Assembly: GCF_021278965.1 (NCBI RefSeq)
Contig: NZ_CP065589.1
Span: 3,415,001 to 3,479,000 of the forward strand
Direction: 5' to 3'
Length of the DNA stretch: 64,000 bases
Origin: Chryseobacterium capnotolerans
GTDB taxonomy: Bacteria; Bacteroidota; Bacteroidia; Flavobacteriales; Weeksellaceae
Positions 48,234 through 59,800 of the stretch are shown in pieces. Made by a program: the position numbers and the translations under genes. A model generated the notes under the pieces. It saw only the letters and a program-made list of their open reading frames with translations. It ran no database searches and was not told where the DNA came from. The first letter of the stretch is position 1. Each line of letters starts with the position of its first letter.

Positions 48234-49019
48234 TTATTGATTCATTTTTAGAATACTGCTTTCTAGATTACTGATACTTTTCTTCGCTTCCGCTACTAAA
48301 TTTTTCAAATTGGCTTCATCAGGAAAAGAATATGGTTTGTAATCTTGAGGTAAAATTCCTCTTACATACCGCCATATTTCAGCAATATCTTCCAATGGAA
48401 TATTATATGGCTCATAAAATGAATTATCCGCTGATACCGTGATAAATTTTTTATTCTTTTTCAAAAAAGTCTTGTAAGTAATTCCTTCATTGGTAACAAA
48501 AATATATTCCTTATTCGATTTCAGATCTTCAAGTTTTTCTACATACTCTCCTATAATGATGGATTGGTCTGCAAAAGGTGGCATTGAATCACCATCGGCC
48601 ATAAATGCTCTGTATTTTCCATTTTTTAAAAAAGGTAATTGCATTTTTTGAAGACTCTCAATAAACTCAGGATCACTAAATCCTTTCAAATAGCCCATAG
48701 AAGCTTTTTGTGGCACAATTTCAATAAAATTATTACCTTCCGAATCTACTATTACCGGAAGTAATATCTTATTTCCAGGCAAATCTACCAGCTTGTCCAA
48801 AGGATATTTCCTTATATCAACCGTAACTAATAGATCAATGCTGATATTGTAGTATTTAGATATTCTAATTAATGCCTCAATAGGAGGCTCTGCATTCCCA
48901 TATTCATAGGAAGCATATCTTGATCTTGTAAGGATAAGCTCATCGGCCAACTTATGCTGGGTTAAATTTTTTTGACCTCTCAAAAACACGATGTTATCTG
49001 CAAAAATTGATTTTGTCAT
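48234..49019 (-). CDS. XRE-S24 LexA-like repressor
   Basis: A 261-residue repressor. The XRE-type HTH spans residues ~8-64 (LTQHKLADELILTRSRYASY). The C-terminal S24 peptidase domain has Ser145 in DGDSMPP and Lys183 in ITYKTFL, the catalytic dyad used for RecA-stimulated self-cleavage. The usual Ala-Gly cleavage site is probably replaced by the Met-Gly in KASMGY (residues 108-109). It is divergent from dinB, and an inverted repeat overlaps its own start codon. It likely controls both itself and the dinB-dnaE operon in response to DNA damage. Confidence 0.88.
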   Translation of the reverse strand: MTKSIFADNIVFLRGQKNLTQHKLADELILTRSRYASYEYGNAEPPIEALIRISKYYNISIDLLVTVDIRKYPLDKLVDLPGNKILLPVIVDSEGNNFIEIVPQKASMGYLKGFSDPEFIESLQKMQLPFLKNGKYRAFMADGDSMPPFADQSIIIGEYVEKLEDLKSNKEYIFVTNEGITYKTFLKKNKKFITVSADNSFYEPYNIPLEDIAEIWRYVRGILPQDYKPYSFPDEANLKNLVAEAKKSISNLESSILKMNQ

Positions 49020-49073
49020 AATTTATGACAACAAAAATACAAAAATTGTTTAAAAACGTGACTAATTTTGTCA
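49013..49073. promoter_or_regulatory. Paired operators between the S24 repressor and dinB
   Basis: Two related palindromes share an AT-rich 7-base centre. The first, GTCA-TAATTTA-TGAC (in the 8-3-8 repeat 49013-49031), overlaps the repressor start codon. The second, TGAC-TAATTTT-GTCA (49059-49073), covers a TAATTTTG -7 box (49063-49070) two codons before dinB. A TATTTTTG -7 box for the repressor lies at 49032-49039 on the minus strand. Binding at both sites would block both promoters. Confidence 0.55.
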
Positions 49074-49074
49074 A

Positions 49075-50217
49075 ATGAATCGAGCAATTGCACATATGGA
49101 TTTGGATACATTCTTTGTTTCCTGTGAGCGGCTGAGAGACTCCGTATTGGAGAAACAGCCTATCATCATAGGAGGTGGAGATCGTGGTGTGGTAGCCTCT
49201 TGCTCATATGAAGCTAGAAAATTTGGAGTACGTTCTGCTATGCCCATACGAATGGCTTTACGCTTATGTCCCGAAGCTCAGGTAATAAAAGGCGATATGG
49301 AATATTATTCCAATATGTCACATATAGTAACAGAAATCATTCAGGAAAAAGTACCTGTAATGGAAAAAGCCAGCATAGATGAATTTTATCTCGACCTATC
49401 CGGAATGGATAAATTTTTTGGATGCTATCAGTGGACGACGGAGATTGCTGATACTGTAATGAAAAATACTGGACTTCCTATCAGTTTTGCACTTTCAACT
49501 AATAAAACAGTTTCAAAAATTGGAACAGGAGAGGCGAAGCCTACCGGAAAATTAGAATTAAAAACACAGAATATTCAGCCTTTTTTGAATCCTCTTTCGG
49601 TCAAAAAAATTCCAATGGTTGGTGATGTCACTTTCGAATTGCTTTCAAGGCTAGGTATAAGAAAAATAGAAACACTTTCTAAAATGCCTGTTGATGTTTT
49701 ACAGCAATTGATTGGTAAAAATGGTTCAGAGCTTTGGAAAAAGGCTAATGGTATTGACAATAATCCTGTTATAGAATATTCTGAAAGAAAATCCATTTCT
49801 ACCGAAACAACCTTCGCAGAAGACACTATTGATTTTCAAAATATCAGAAGTATTCTTTCTGGAATGGTTGAACAACTCTGTTATCAATTGAGAAACGAAA
49901 AATGGCTGACTTCAACGGTCTCTGTAAGAATCCGATATTCCAATTTTGATACGGAGACTAAACAATGCAAAGTTCCATATACCTCAGCGGATCATACCCT
50001 ACTGAAATATGTATTGGAACTGTTTAAAAAAGTATATACTAGAAGGATGAGAATTCGTCTTGTGGGAGTCAAGTTTACAGGTCTTGTTCACGGAAACCAT
50101 CAGATGAATCTTTTTGAAGATACAGAAGAGCTGATATCATTATATCAAACTATGGACAAAATCAAAGATCGTTTTGGAATTAAAAGCGTAGGAAGAGCAT
50201 CAGGTCTTATAAATTAA
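49075..50217 (+). CDS. dinB: Y-family DNA polymerase (DinB/Pol IV)
   Basis: A 380-residue translesion polymerase. The catalytic acids are D9 and D11 (HMDLDTFF) and D102/E103 (ASIDEFYLDL). A thumb with HhH (VKKIPMVGDVTFELLSRLGI) and a little-finger domain follow. The C-terminus has a beta-clamp-binding motif QMNLF (343-347). It would copy damaged DNA with low fidelity. The gene is divergent from the S24 repressor and its promoter overlaps a putative operator. The dnaE-like gene starts ten bases after its stop, so the two polymerases are co-expressed. Confidence 0.92.
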   Translation: MNRAIAHMDLDTFFVSCERLRDSVLEKQPIIIGGGDRGVVASCSYEARKFGVRSAMPIRMALRLCPEAQVIKGDMEYYSNMSHIVTEIIQEKVPVMEKASIDEFYLDLSGMDKFFGCYQWTTEIADTVMKNTGLPISFALSTNKTVSKIGTGEAKPTGKLELKTQNIQPFLNPLSVKKIPMVGDVTFELLSRLGIRKIETLSKMPVDVLQQLIGKNGSELWKKANGIDNNPVIEYSERKSISTETTFAEDTIDFQNIRSILSGMVEQLCYQLRNEKWLTSTVSVRIRYSNFDTETKQCKVPYTSADHTLLKYVLELFKKVYTRRMRIRLVGVKFTGLVHGNHQMNLFEDTEELISLYQTMDKIKDRFGIKSVGRASGLIN

Positions 50218-50227
50218 TAAACTGCTT

Positions 50228-53200
50228 ATGTTTCTAAATTGCCATACTTATCACAGCTTACGTTATGGGACTATTTCTGTTGAAGATTTGGTTCAACTTG
50301 CTGTTGACTATAAGCTGAAAGTTTTAGCATTAACAGATATAAATACTGTAACAGGAATTTATCAGTTTTATAAATTGTGCCAGGAAAAGAATATCAAGCC
50401 AATTGTCGGGGTTGATGTAAGGGTTGAAAATGAGCAATATTATATATGTCTCGCAAAAAATCCTAAAGGCATTGCAGAAGTTAACAGATTGTTGACCAAT
50501 TATAATTGTGAAGGTGTTGAAATACCAAAAGTAAACCCTCCGATAGAAAATTGTTTTGTAATTTATTCTTTACAAAGTATCCCCGAAAAACTATTGGATC
50601 ACGAGTTTATTGGAATAAGAGAAAATGAAATAAATCTGTTAATAAATCCTGAATTAAAGTCATTAATTCATAAAATGATCATCTTGCATCCGATAACTTT
50701 TAAAACTGAAGAGGAATACGAACTTCATAAAGTATTAAGAGCAATTGACGGTAATATTCTTTTTACTAAACTGATTGAAAAAGATTATTGTAGAAAAAAT
50801 GAGTCTTTTATTGGTAAAAAAAACTCTTGAATCAATTCGAACATTATCCTGAAATTATTGAAAATACTAAATATGTAGTCAATGAATGTAGTTTTGATTT
50901 TGAATTTAAAACCCCGAAGAACAAAAAGCATTATACTGACAGTAGGGAGAATGATTTTAAATTACTATCCCAGCTGGCATATGAAGGTTTGACTCGAAGA
51001 TATTCTTATAGTAACAAGCAGGCAGTTGAAAGAGTTGAAAAAGAACTGGCTGTGATTGACCAACTGAATTTTTGTGGTTATTTTCTGATTACTTGGGATA
51101 TTATTCAATACAGTAATAGTATGGGTTTTATGCACGTTGGCAGAGGAAGCGGTGCTAATAGTATTGTAGCTTATTGTCTTGGAATTTCAGATATATGTCC
51201 TCTTGAGCTGGACTTGTATTTTGAACGTTTTCTTAACCTTAACCGTAAATCACCTCCCGATTTCGATATAGACTGGAGTTGGAAAAATAGAGATACCATT
51301 TTGGAATATATCTTTGATAAATATGGAAAAGACCACGTGGCTTTTTGCGGAACTAATGTAGAATTTAAAAGAAAATCGAGATTCAGAGAACTGGGAAAAG
51401 TATTTGGTCTGCCTAAAGATGAGCTGGATCAACTTTCAAAACAAACTAAAGAACAACACAACCAGAATTCAATCGTGCATCAGGAGATTTATAAATTTGA
51501 GCAACTACTGGTAGGCTTTCCTAATCAAAGAAGTATGCACTCCTGCGGAATTCTGATTTCTGAAGAACCCATCACCAACTACTCTGCACTAGAGTTTCCA
51601 CCAAAAGAATTTCCCATTGTACAATTCGATATGCATACTGCAGAAGATATCGGTTTAGAGAAGTTTGATATTCTTTCGCAAAGAGGGTTAGGTACAATTA
51701 AGGACACAGTAAATTTAATTGAAGAAAAAAGAGGAATCATTGTAGATATTGAGGATACCAGAATCTCAAAAAATGAAATAAAATGCAATGAATATCTAAG
51801 CATTGGAAAAACCATAGGGTGTTTTTATATTGAATCACCAGCAATGCGTGGGCTTTTAAGAAGACTGAAATGTGACAATTATAAAGTACTGGTCGCCGCT
51901 TCATCAATTATACGTCCTGGAGTCGCACAGAGCGGAATGATGCGTGAGTATATCTTTCGGCACAATCATCCTGGACAATTTGAATACTTCCACGAAGTAT
52001 TTGAAAAAGAATTGGGTGAAACCTATGGCATTATGGTATATCAAGAAGATGTTATAAAAATTGCAATGCACTTTGGGGGAGTTTCAGCAGCTAATGGTGA
52101 TGTCTTACGAAGAGCCATGAGCGGTAAGGGACGGTCTCTTTCTGCTTTACAAAAATTAAAAGATGACTTCTTTGAATCCTGTAAGAAAATAGGGCATCCT
52201 GAACAATTATCTCAGGAAGTTTACCGACAGATTGAATCATTTGCGGGTTATTCTTTCTGTAAAGCTCATTCTGCTTCATATGCTGTGGAAAGTTATCAAA
52301 GTCTATATTTAAAAGCATACTATCCTATTGAGTTTATGGTTTCAGCCATCAATAATGGAGGCGGATTTTACAGAACAGAAGTTTATGTTCACGAAGCGAA
52401 AATGGCCGGAGCTAAGGTTCATAATCCCTGTATTAACCTCAGCGAATTTCATACAACAGTATATGAAACGGATGTTTATTTAGGATTAATGCATATCGAA
52501 AGACTGGAAGCATCTATAAAAATTTTTATTCCTGAAGAAAGAAAAGAAAACGGAAATTACAGATCACTTGAAGATTTTGTCAAAAGGATAAATATCGGTA
52601 TTGAAACTTTACAAATATTAATTTTTGTTGGAGCTTTCAGATTTACTGGAAAGCAGAAACACGAACTATTGATTGAAGCGAGATTTCTTTTATCTAAGAA
52701 TCAATATAAAACAAAGATTATATCATTGTTCGAAGAGCCTCAAAAAAATTATGAATTGCCTGTCATTGAGAGAAATCCTTTTGAGGATGCCTTCGATGAA
52801 ATTGAAATATTAGGTTTCCCTGTCTCCTACTCTATTTTTGATTTATTGAAAACTAAATACAGAGGTCATGTTTTGGTTAAAGACCTCCTGAAATATCATA
52901 AGAAGCAAGTTAAAATGTTAGCATATCTAATTTCTCGGAAGCATGTTCCAATTCGAATGAAAAATCATCCGGGTAAGAAATATGATATGTATTTTGGAAC
53001 GTGGGTTGACGCAGAAGGTCAATATTTTGATACAGCACATTTTCCAGATAGTTTAAGAAGTTTTCCTTTCAAAGAAGGTGGCATCTACCTTTTATTGGGA
53101 ATAGTTGAAGTAGATTATCATTTTCCAACTATTACTATTACAAAAATGGCAAAGATGCCACTAATCAGTGATCCCAGATACTCTTTGGATGAGGATAGAT

Positions 53201-53307
53201 CTAAAGAAGTTGAAAATAGTCTACTTGAAGATGTAAGCTTAACTTTCCGAGAGCCCTATCCGCAGGAACATGAAATAGGGCTGCCCAGAAAAAAAATAAA
53301 TAATTAA
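50228..53307 (+). CDS. Error-prone DNA polymerase III alpha subunit (DnaE2-like), one frameshift
   Basis: About 1027 residues after joining frames at the A-run 50816-50823 (one base missing), giving IGKKKLLNQFEHYPEII. The N-terminal PHP domain starts LNCHTYHSLRYGT. The polymerase core has SPPDFDIDW with two catalytic Asp residues, then HVGRGSGANSIVAYCLG and the GYSFCKAHSASYA motif. It is shorter than replicative DnaE and sits directly behind dinB. By analogy with the ImuB-DnaE2 mutasome it would extend past lesions that DinB bypasses. Both genes are probably repressed by the divergent S24 protein. A long C-terminal tail without an obvious OB fold follows. Confidence 0.88.
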
Positions 53308-53460
53308 ATGCTATTATTAACATTAGAATTCAGAAATTTTTTTTTAGTAAAAGAGAAAATATTACTTTAAAGATTAGTTCAAGCCAAAGTTGAAAAATAC
53401 TTGTGATTTTTTACTTATCTATCTAATTTTATCTACATAAATTTTAATAAAATATACAAA

Positions 53461-54054
53461 ATGAATATTGAAAACATTGAAAGTGACATTAAAGCTACAA
53501 GTGAACACTTGGAATTAATGAGTAAAATTTTAACGACTTACGATTGTGTTCATGCAATGCTTACAGAGCTTGATGTTGAGCTGGCCGAAGATTTTAAAAC
53601 TGAATTTGCAAATTTTCAATATATCCTTGTTTTAGCACAATTCGAGCTTTGTTTAGTTCTCAAAGCTATTCATTACTCTCAGAATGATCTTGAAAAAATT
53701 CATAGTATTAAAAGGGGGTTTCTAATTATTTATGAAACCAAAATAGCTCTAGACAAATTAAATCCTACTTTAAAAACTATAAAAAGTGATTTTCCTCAAT
53801 TAGAGAATGAGTTTAAACAAGCGGTAAATTTGATAAAGGATATTAGAAGAATCGTTAATGATGATATTAGAATTGTAGAGGTACGAAATAATGTATCAGC
53901 TCATATCAATCCAAACTTTTTAGAATACTATAAGAATTTTGAAATGCTTGAACTGTCCAAGGATTTAAATCTAATAATGGATATGAAGAATAAATTATAT
54001 TTAATAGAAAAATTTATAAGCACAGTTAGGGCTACAAGGAGCACAAAAAATTGA
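53461..54054 (+). CDS. HEPN-like helical protein
   Basis: A 197-residue helical protein. The motif R142-x5-H148 (RNNVSAH followed by INPNF) fits the HEPN active-site signature and context. I recognise no closer family. It starts after a 153-base gap from dnaE, so it probably has its own promoter. A PD-(D/E)XK-like gene (61 bases downstream) and a membrane protein (68 bases further) follow on the same strand. The three could form one system, or be independent island cargo. Confidence 0.6.
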   Translation: MNIENIESDIKATSEHLELMSKILTTYDCVHAMLTELDVELAEDFKTEFANFQYILVLAQFELCLVLKAIHYSQNDLEKIHSIKRGFLIIYETKIALDKLNPTLKTIKSDFPQLENEFKQAVNLIKDIRRIVNDDIRIVEVRNNVSAHINPNFLEYYKNFEMLELSKDLNLIMDMKNKLYLIEKFISTVRATRSTKN

Positions 54055-54114
54055 TAAACTCATTTTTGAAAACGTATTAAAAAGATTTTATCAAATAAGT
54101 CTCGATTTCTAATT

Positions 54115-54726
54115 ATGTATATTTGGTCAATGGATAAAGATCTTGAATATTTATATGATTTGTTCACTGCAATTAAAAGTATTGATAACGAATATTGCAA
54201 CTGGCAACACAATGGCACCATTCAAAAAACCGAAAGAGTTTTTGCATACGAACTTTATTATAAACTAAGACTTATTTCAAATCTCAAATCGGAAAAATAT
54301 AAAGGAATAAAGTTCAATGGAGAAATAGGAAAAAAAACTTATGAAACCATTAGCAATCTTGGAACGCAATACACTATTGAACAGAATGATTTTAATCCGG
54401 ATTTAGTTTTACATAAAAGCCAAATTGACCGATTATCAGAAAACCAAAAACTTATAGTCGAAATTAAAACTAAGAGCCAGCCAGATGAAATGGTTGCTAA
54501 GGATATTATCAAACTCAACCACGGTATTAAATTTCTTAATTTTCAGTTTGCCATTTTTATATCTGTAAATACGAACGTCAACCGGACTTTTACAAAAATT
54601 AAAAATATTTTTAACATACAAACATTCTCAGATGATGAAGTTACTAATTCCAAATCTATTATTATTGTAAACTATAATAACTGCGAGCTTATTACCGCTA
54701 CTTTATATAAAATATTAACAACTTAA
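54115..54726 (+). CDS. PD-(D/E)XK nuclease-like protein
   Basis: A 203-residue protein with the order of elements of a restriction-type nuclease: an early Glu in ERVFAYELYYKLR (40-52), NPDLVL with P95-D96, and the strand IVEIKTKSQ with E116-x-K118. The rest of the core (KFLNFQFAIFISV) fits the following helix and strand. It is probably a DNase or a nuclease-derived protein. I recognise no defined system for it. A second ATG at 54130 is an equally good start. It lies between a HEPN-like gene and a membrane protein gene on the same strand. Confidence 0.65.
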   Translation: MYIWSMDKDLEYLYDLFTAIKSIDNEYCNWQHNGTIQKTERVFAYELYYKLRLISNLKSEKYKGIKFNGEIGKKTYETISNLGTQYTIEQNDFNPDLVLHKSQIDRLSENQKLIVEIKTKSQPDEMVAKDIIKLNHGIKFLNFQFAIFISVNTNVNRTFTKIKNIFNIQTFSDDEVTNSKSIIIVNYNNCELITATLYKILTT

Positions 54727-54793
54727 AACATTAATAAAATATATTTTTCTGAAGAGTGTTCAATTATGTATATTAGTATCATAAACTAAAATC

Positions 54794-56625
54794 ATGAACA
54801 AGGAAGAGGAAAAAAAATGCTCTATTAAGGATCTTTTTATTCAGTACAAGAACCACTTATTTTATAAAATATATCAAATCATACATTTTGACTTTAAAAG
54901 TGTGATTTATATTGATTTGAAAACACTTTGCATATTTTTATTGGTGATTGCGATAAATATGCTCTGTAATCTTACAAATATTGGATTTCCAAAAGAATTC
55001 CCCCGATTTCTATATGCATAGAAATTTTAGAAACATTAGTTCGTTCAATAGTAGTATTACTAAGTATTATATTTTCATTTACATTGCTTTCCTTTCAGAT
55101 CTTCAACAAATATTTTGGAAGATTTGCTTTTACAGATTTTTTCAGAAGAAAGCATCTTAAGGTAATGTTTACACTTTTCATTCTTAATGTTTCATTTTTA
55201 ATATACACAATCTCTTACCTAAAATCTTGTGTTGAACCAAATATTTTTCCTGTATACGGAAAAGTTCTATTTATTGAGGGTATTCTATTTTCAATAATAC
55301 TTATCTTAAGCATTTTTCCGGTAATGATTAATTTGCTGTCTTCATCTCAAAGCAGACATAATATTAAAGCTATATTTGACTCAGTTGACAAAACCAGCTT
55401 TGCTTCTTATCGATTTTTTGATGATAATATTGACGATGATGAGTATGAAAACAATGCATTCAAAGTTATTACTGAAATTGGACTAACAGCAATTAAAGAA
55501 TTTGATCATACAACATTTGAGATTGTACTTAGAAGCATTAATAAGAAAGCCATATCTGTTTTTAAAAGTAATGAAGACGCAAGTGATAAACTCCAATTGT
55601 ATGCAAATTTCACCGATAATTTGAAAGATTTTTTCTCTTTTGCTGTAAAAGAAAAAAATAATTCTGCACAACAAAGGATTATACAGACACGTTGGGTTTT
55701 AGAAGATGAAGGTATGAAGCATGATTTTCTGAAGTATAATAGTCCGCATTATAAAGGAATTGACTTTATTACTGATATAGAAATTTACTTTAATAGAGCT
55801 GTGCAAAATAATGAAGATTTTATAGCGGCAGAAATCGTAGATACTTTCATCGATTATTTCGCTACTGTCATTAGAAAAATTTTACCCGCTACTTTTAGAT
55901 ATAATTATGACCATCCATATAGTAACAGCGAGGATGTAAATACCATTTTTAGTTATTATCGACTGATTGATTCACTAACAACACAAGCTGTGGCAACTAA
56001 AAAAATGCCTGTATTAAAAAATCTTTCAAATCTATTTATGACATTAGATACAGTAATTGTTGAAAGTACAAACTCCACCGATACCAAGCGATACTTACTC
56101 CAGATAAATAATCTTCAAAAAGAAAAGTTGCTTAAAAACATTGTTGAGAATGCGCAAATAAAAAACATTGAATCACCTTATTTTCCATTTGGTATAGGAA
56201 ATACACAAGAACTGCATAAGCTCAAGTCTTCCGTGATATTGAGAGCGGAATTGAAGATGATTGATTATCTTTTCAGCAAGAGGCTGCTAAATAACTATAT
56301 TTTGAATGATTTAAAAACTGCAGCTTTTATAATAATCGAAAATTTTTCTGAAGACACAGCTACAGGAAAAGTTTTCTTAAATTTAATTGTGGATAAGTTT
56401 GATCATATTAGAGGACTAATCACTACAACCTCAAGCAATGAAGATAAAGACCTTTATATCAATCTTCATATTTTTCTTGGCTATATCATTAGCAAATATA
56501 CTTTAACAGGTATAAATTATGAGATGGATGAAAAAATCAGGGATATTATGAATAGATTTCCATATTTGGATGACTTTAAAGAAGAACTTAAAGCAAATGG
56601 CTTTATACAAAACACGGGTTTGTAG
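54794..56625 (+). CDS. DUF2254-like membrane protein, one frameshift
   Basis: About 611 residues after joining frames at the CCCCC run 55000-55004 (one base missing), so that PKEFPPISICIEILETL reads through. Four membrane helices lie between residues ~40 and 190, then a ~400-residue cytoplasmic helical domain. The layout resembles DUF2254-type predicted membrane proteins and the membrane protein gene at 42195-43310 with its neighbour. It is the last gene of a three-gene plus-strand run (HEPN-like, PD-(D/E)XK-like, membrane protein) and is followed by a terminator. The function is unknown; an effector that disturbs the membrane is possible by analogy with other defence membrane proteins. Confidence 0.65.
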
Positions 56626-56697
56626 TTTCTATTTCTAAGAAAAAATGAATAGTTGAGTAGTTGAAAGTCTACCTTTAAACTATTTTTACTTGAACAA

Positions 56698-56717
56698 GAG
56701 CGGGAAAAATCCCGCTC
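56698..56717. terminator. Intrinsic terminator
   Basis: An 8-bp perfect stem (GAGCGGGA, 56698-56705, with 56710-56717) and a 4-base loop, followed by an A-run. It separates the membrane protein gene from the convergent methylase-helicase gene. Confidence 0.7.
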
Positions 56718-56845
56718 ATAAAAAAATATGTTCATAATAAAATAATTGTCATTACTGATTTTTACCGCATAAACTATTCTTTATTAACAACTTCTGGAAT
56801 CTAGTTTTTTAACGTTATTTTACTTCACTTCAACAAATTTTTAAA

Positions 56846-59800
56846 CTATCTTCTCCTAAATATAGTATTACTTTGTAACTTCAAATTATTTTTATTTTTG
56901 AGTTGTTGGTCATTCATAATATTTGTAACGTCATTTTTTTTAACACTCTTTAAAAATAAACTCGAATTTTCCCCTGACCTTTCTTTTACATTATCTACAC
57001 TTTGATTCAGCCTCAATTTTTCTTCTTTTTCTCTCTTATACTGAACAATTAAATTTTCTTGAATACTAGGAAGTTCTTCTATTTTTTTATCTAATTCAGC
57101 AATTTTTTCTTCGGTGGTTAAGGATTGAACTTCTATTTCTGCAACATTGATTCCTTTTTCAGCTAATAATTCTACTGTTTTTTGAACCTCACCTTTAGCC
57201 AAGTCTATCGTTTTTTGATAAGATGGAAGTTGATTTTTCCAGTAATCAGTATTTCCATCAACATTTTTAGAATAGCCAAGGATTCTGTTATATGAATCTT
57301 CGGCTTTAGTCACCATCTCCTTGACTTTTAGAAAGTCATTGTGTTTTCTGAGTACAAATGCAATATCTGCAAGATGCTTGTTCTTTTCAATTTCAATTCT
57401 TTTCTTTAAAAGTTCAATTTCAATATTTGCTCTGGTTTCAGGGTCAGTAATAATAGAGGTCTTTAGTTCCTGCGTACTTATATCAGAAACGTCTAATACA
57501 TTTGCCCCTTTCTTCATTGCTTCTAAATACCTTGCTTGTTTAGACTGTAACTTTTGCAGCATAAACACATCGATACTATCATTAGTTAGCATAAAATTGA
57601 TTCTCACGTTTTCAAACTTGTTGCCCTGTCTCCAAGCACGACCTTCAACTTGTCTCAAGGTTGTAAAATTATAGGGAAGAGAAAGCATATACAGATCGGT
57701 CGTATTTTCCTGAAGGTTCATACCTTCCTGAATGGCTTCACTGCCAATGATGATTTTAATTTTTCCGGAATTAAAATCATCTTGAATTTTCAATCTGTTG
57801 GGTTTGCTCGTTGCTCCTGTAATGACACCCACCTCTTCTGGCTTATAAAGAACTTCGGTTATAAGATACTCCTTCATTTTCGGAAACTCCGAGACTGCCA
57901 ATTCAGAATAAACAATCTGTCCAGCAGTAGAAATATCTTTTTATTCTGCCTTATGAGATTCATTGTTTCATTGAGCTTGGGAGAATTCTCAATAAATTCT
58001 TTTACTGAAGGAAATTCGTCATCATAGTAAGGAGATAAGTAGGGAGAAATTGCAATAAGCCTCGCATTTAGAATATGGGTTAAAATTGCTCCCTTTTGAG
58101 TTTCTTCGAAATTTTCTTTCAGTAAATCATACTGTTCTTGAGTTAAATCATTCTGTTCAATTTTATACTCTTTATTGATTTTAGTAGGACGGATCAATTC
58201 AGGATTATCCTCTTCTCCCTTAATATCAATAAACTCAGATAAAAGCTGCTGAAACAAAGAATTATTTTTAAACCTCCGAACATTGGCTTTGAACTTAACA
58301 TCTCCTCTCGCATCAATTTCCATATCAGTATCCGCCTCCATAAAGGTTTCAAAGAAGTTATTGACATTGAAATAACCAGATTCTTCCAGTCGTCTATTAG
58401 CAATCAAGGATAGAATTGAATAATATTCAAGCGGTTTATTAGTAAAAGGCGTAGCAGAAAGCAGAGTAACATTTCTGCCATCGTACTTATCTTGTATGTA
58501 TTGCGAAGCCATCCAAGTATTAATACCGAGTTTGGAAGTCTGTTGATTTTGGCTTCTGAAATCTGACGCAAATCTTCTATCTTCAATTCTCACTTTTCCT
58601 ACAATATGATTGGCGTTGTGCACTTCATCAAAAGTCAAATGATCAAAACCAAAATCTTCCCAATCGTAGATTTTCCCACGTTTCATTTTCCCCTCTAACT
58701 CCCTCTCTTTTTCTAATTCTATCTGAAAATCTCTCTCGCTGATGGAGTTCACACTTCTTAGTTCACTCTCTGAGATGTAAGAAAATTTTGAAGCTAAATC
58801 TTGGGTTATACTTTCAGAAAAACCAATATTATTAAAACCTTCATAAGTAACTATAGTGATTTCTCCATCTTTGTTATCAAATTTGGACAGATCATAATCC
58901 TTTCCTAGATTACCTAGCACATTTAGTTTTGCATTTGGAATGGTTTCAAATATTGTTTCCACCCACTGTTTTAAAATACTATCGTTGGGTACAATAATCA
59001 AAGGTCTTTTTGCATTTCCACGCTCCATCGCTTCGTGCATTGACAATATTCCGGAAAGTGTTTTTCCAAAACCAACTTCGTGCGCTAATAAACCAACTCC
59101 CTTTGTTGTCAATCTGCCTATTCCCGCTTTCTGAACTTCAGTCAATCTAAGTTCTACCCCTTTGAAATTTTGAAATATTTTAGAAAACAATGGAAATCTG
59201 GAATAATCCGGAACGTAAATGCTATTGAAATTTCTGTTGAAGTCCTTTACAAAACGTTCCCTCAATTCATCTGACAATTCTTCACGAATGAATTTTTGAA
59301 ACAGATCATTTGCTGCAGCTTTACGTCTTTCCCGTATCAAAGCGTTTCGTTCTTTATCACTGCCGGTAACTGTTTCATTGTCTACAAAACTTTTGACCTC
59401 CCAAGCTGAAGAACCTGCAAAGGCATCACTTGCTAAACTCCCAACAAAATCTTTGAACTTTTCAGCAAGATTATAATCTACAACTATAGTTTCTACAAGT
59501 TTCGTAATACTATTATATTGCTCTTTTTCAACCTGACCAAGCGCAAATTTGTGTACAAATTCGTGATTGGGACTAATGGATATATCATCCAAAGACTTAG
59601 GAATTGGTACAACACTAAGAAGTAGATTCATTTGCTTATCATACTGATCTTCGGTTCCTCCAACAGCATACTTATCAGCAAAATCTTTTTCCAACTGCTC
59701 CAGCTTCGCATAAATATTTCCTTCTGCGTAATAAAAATCGTGCACCCATTTTCCATCAATGAAATTGGCAAATTGATAGTGTTTACCATAATTATTCAAA

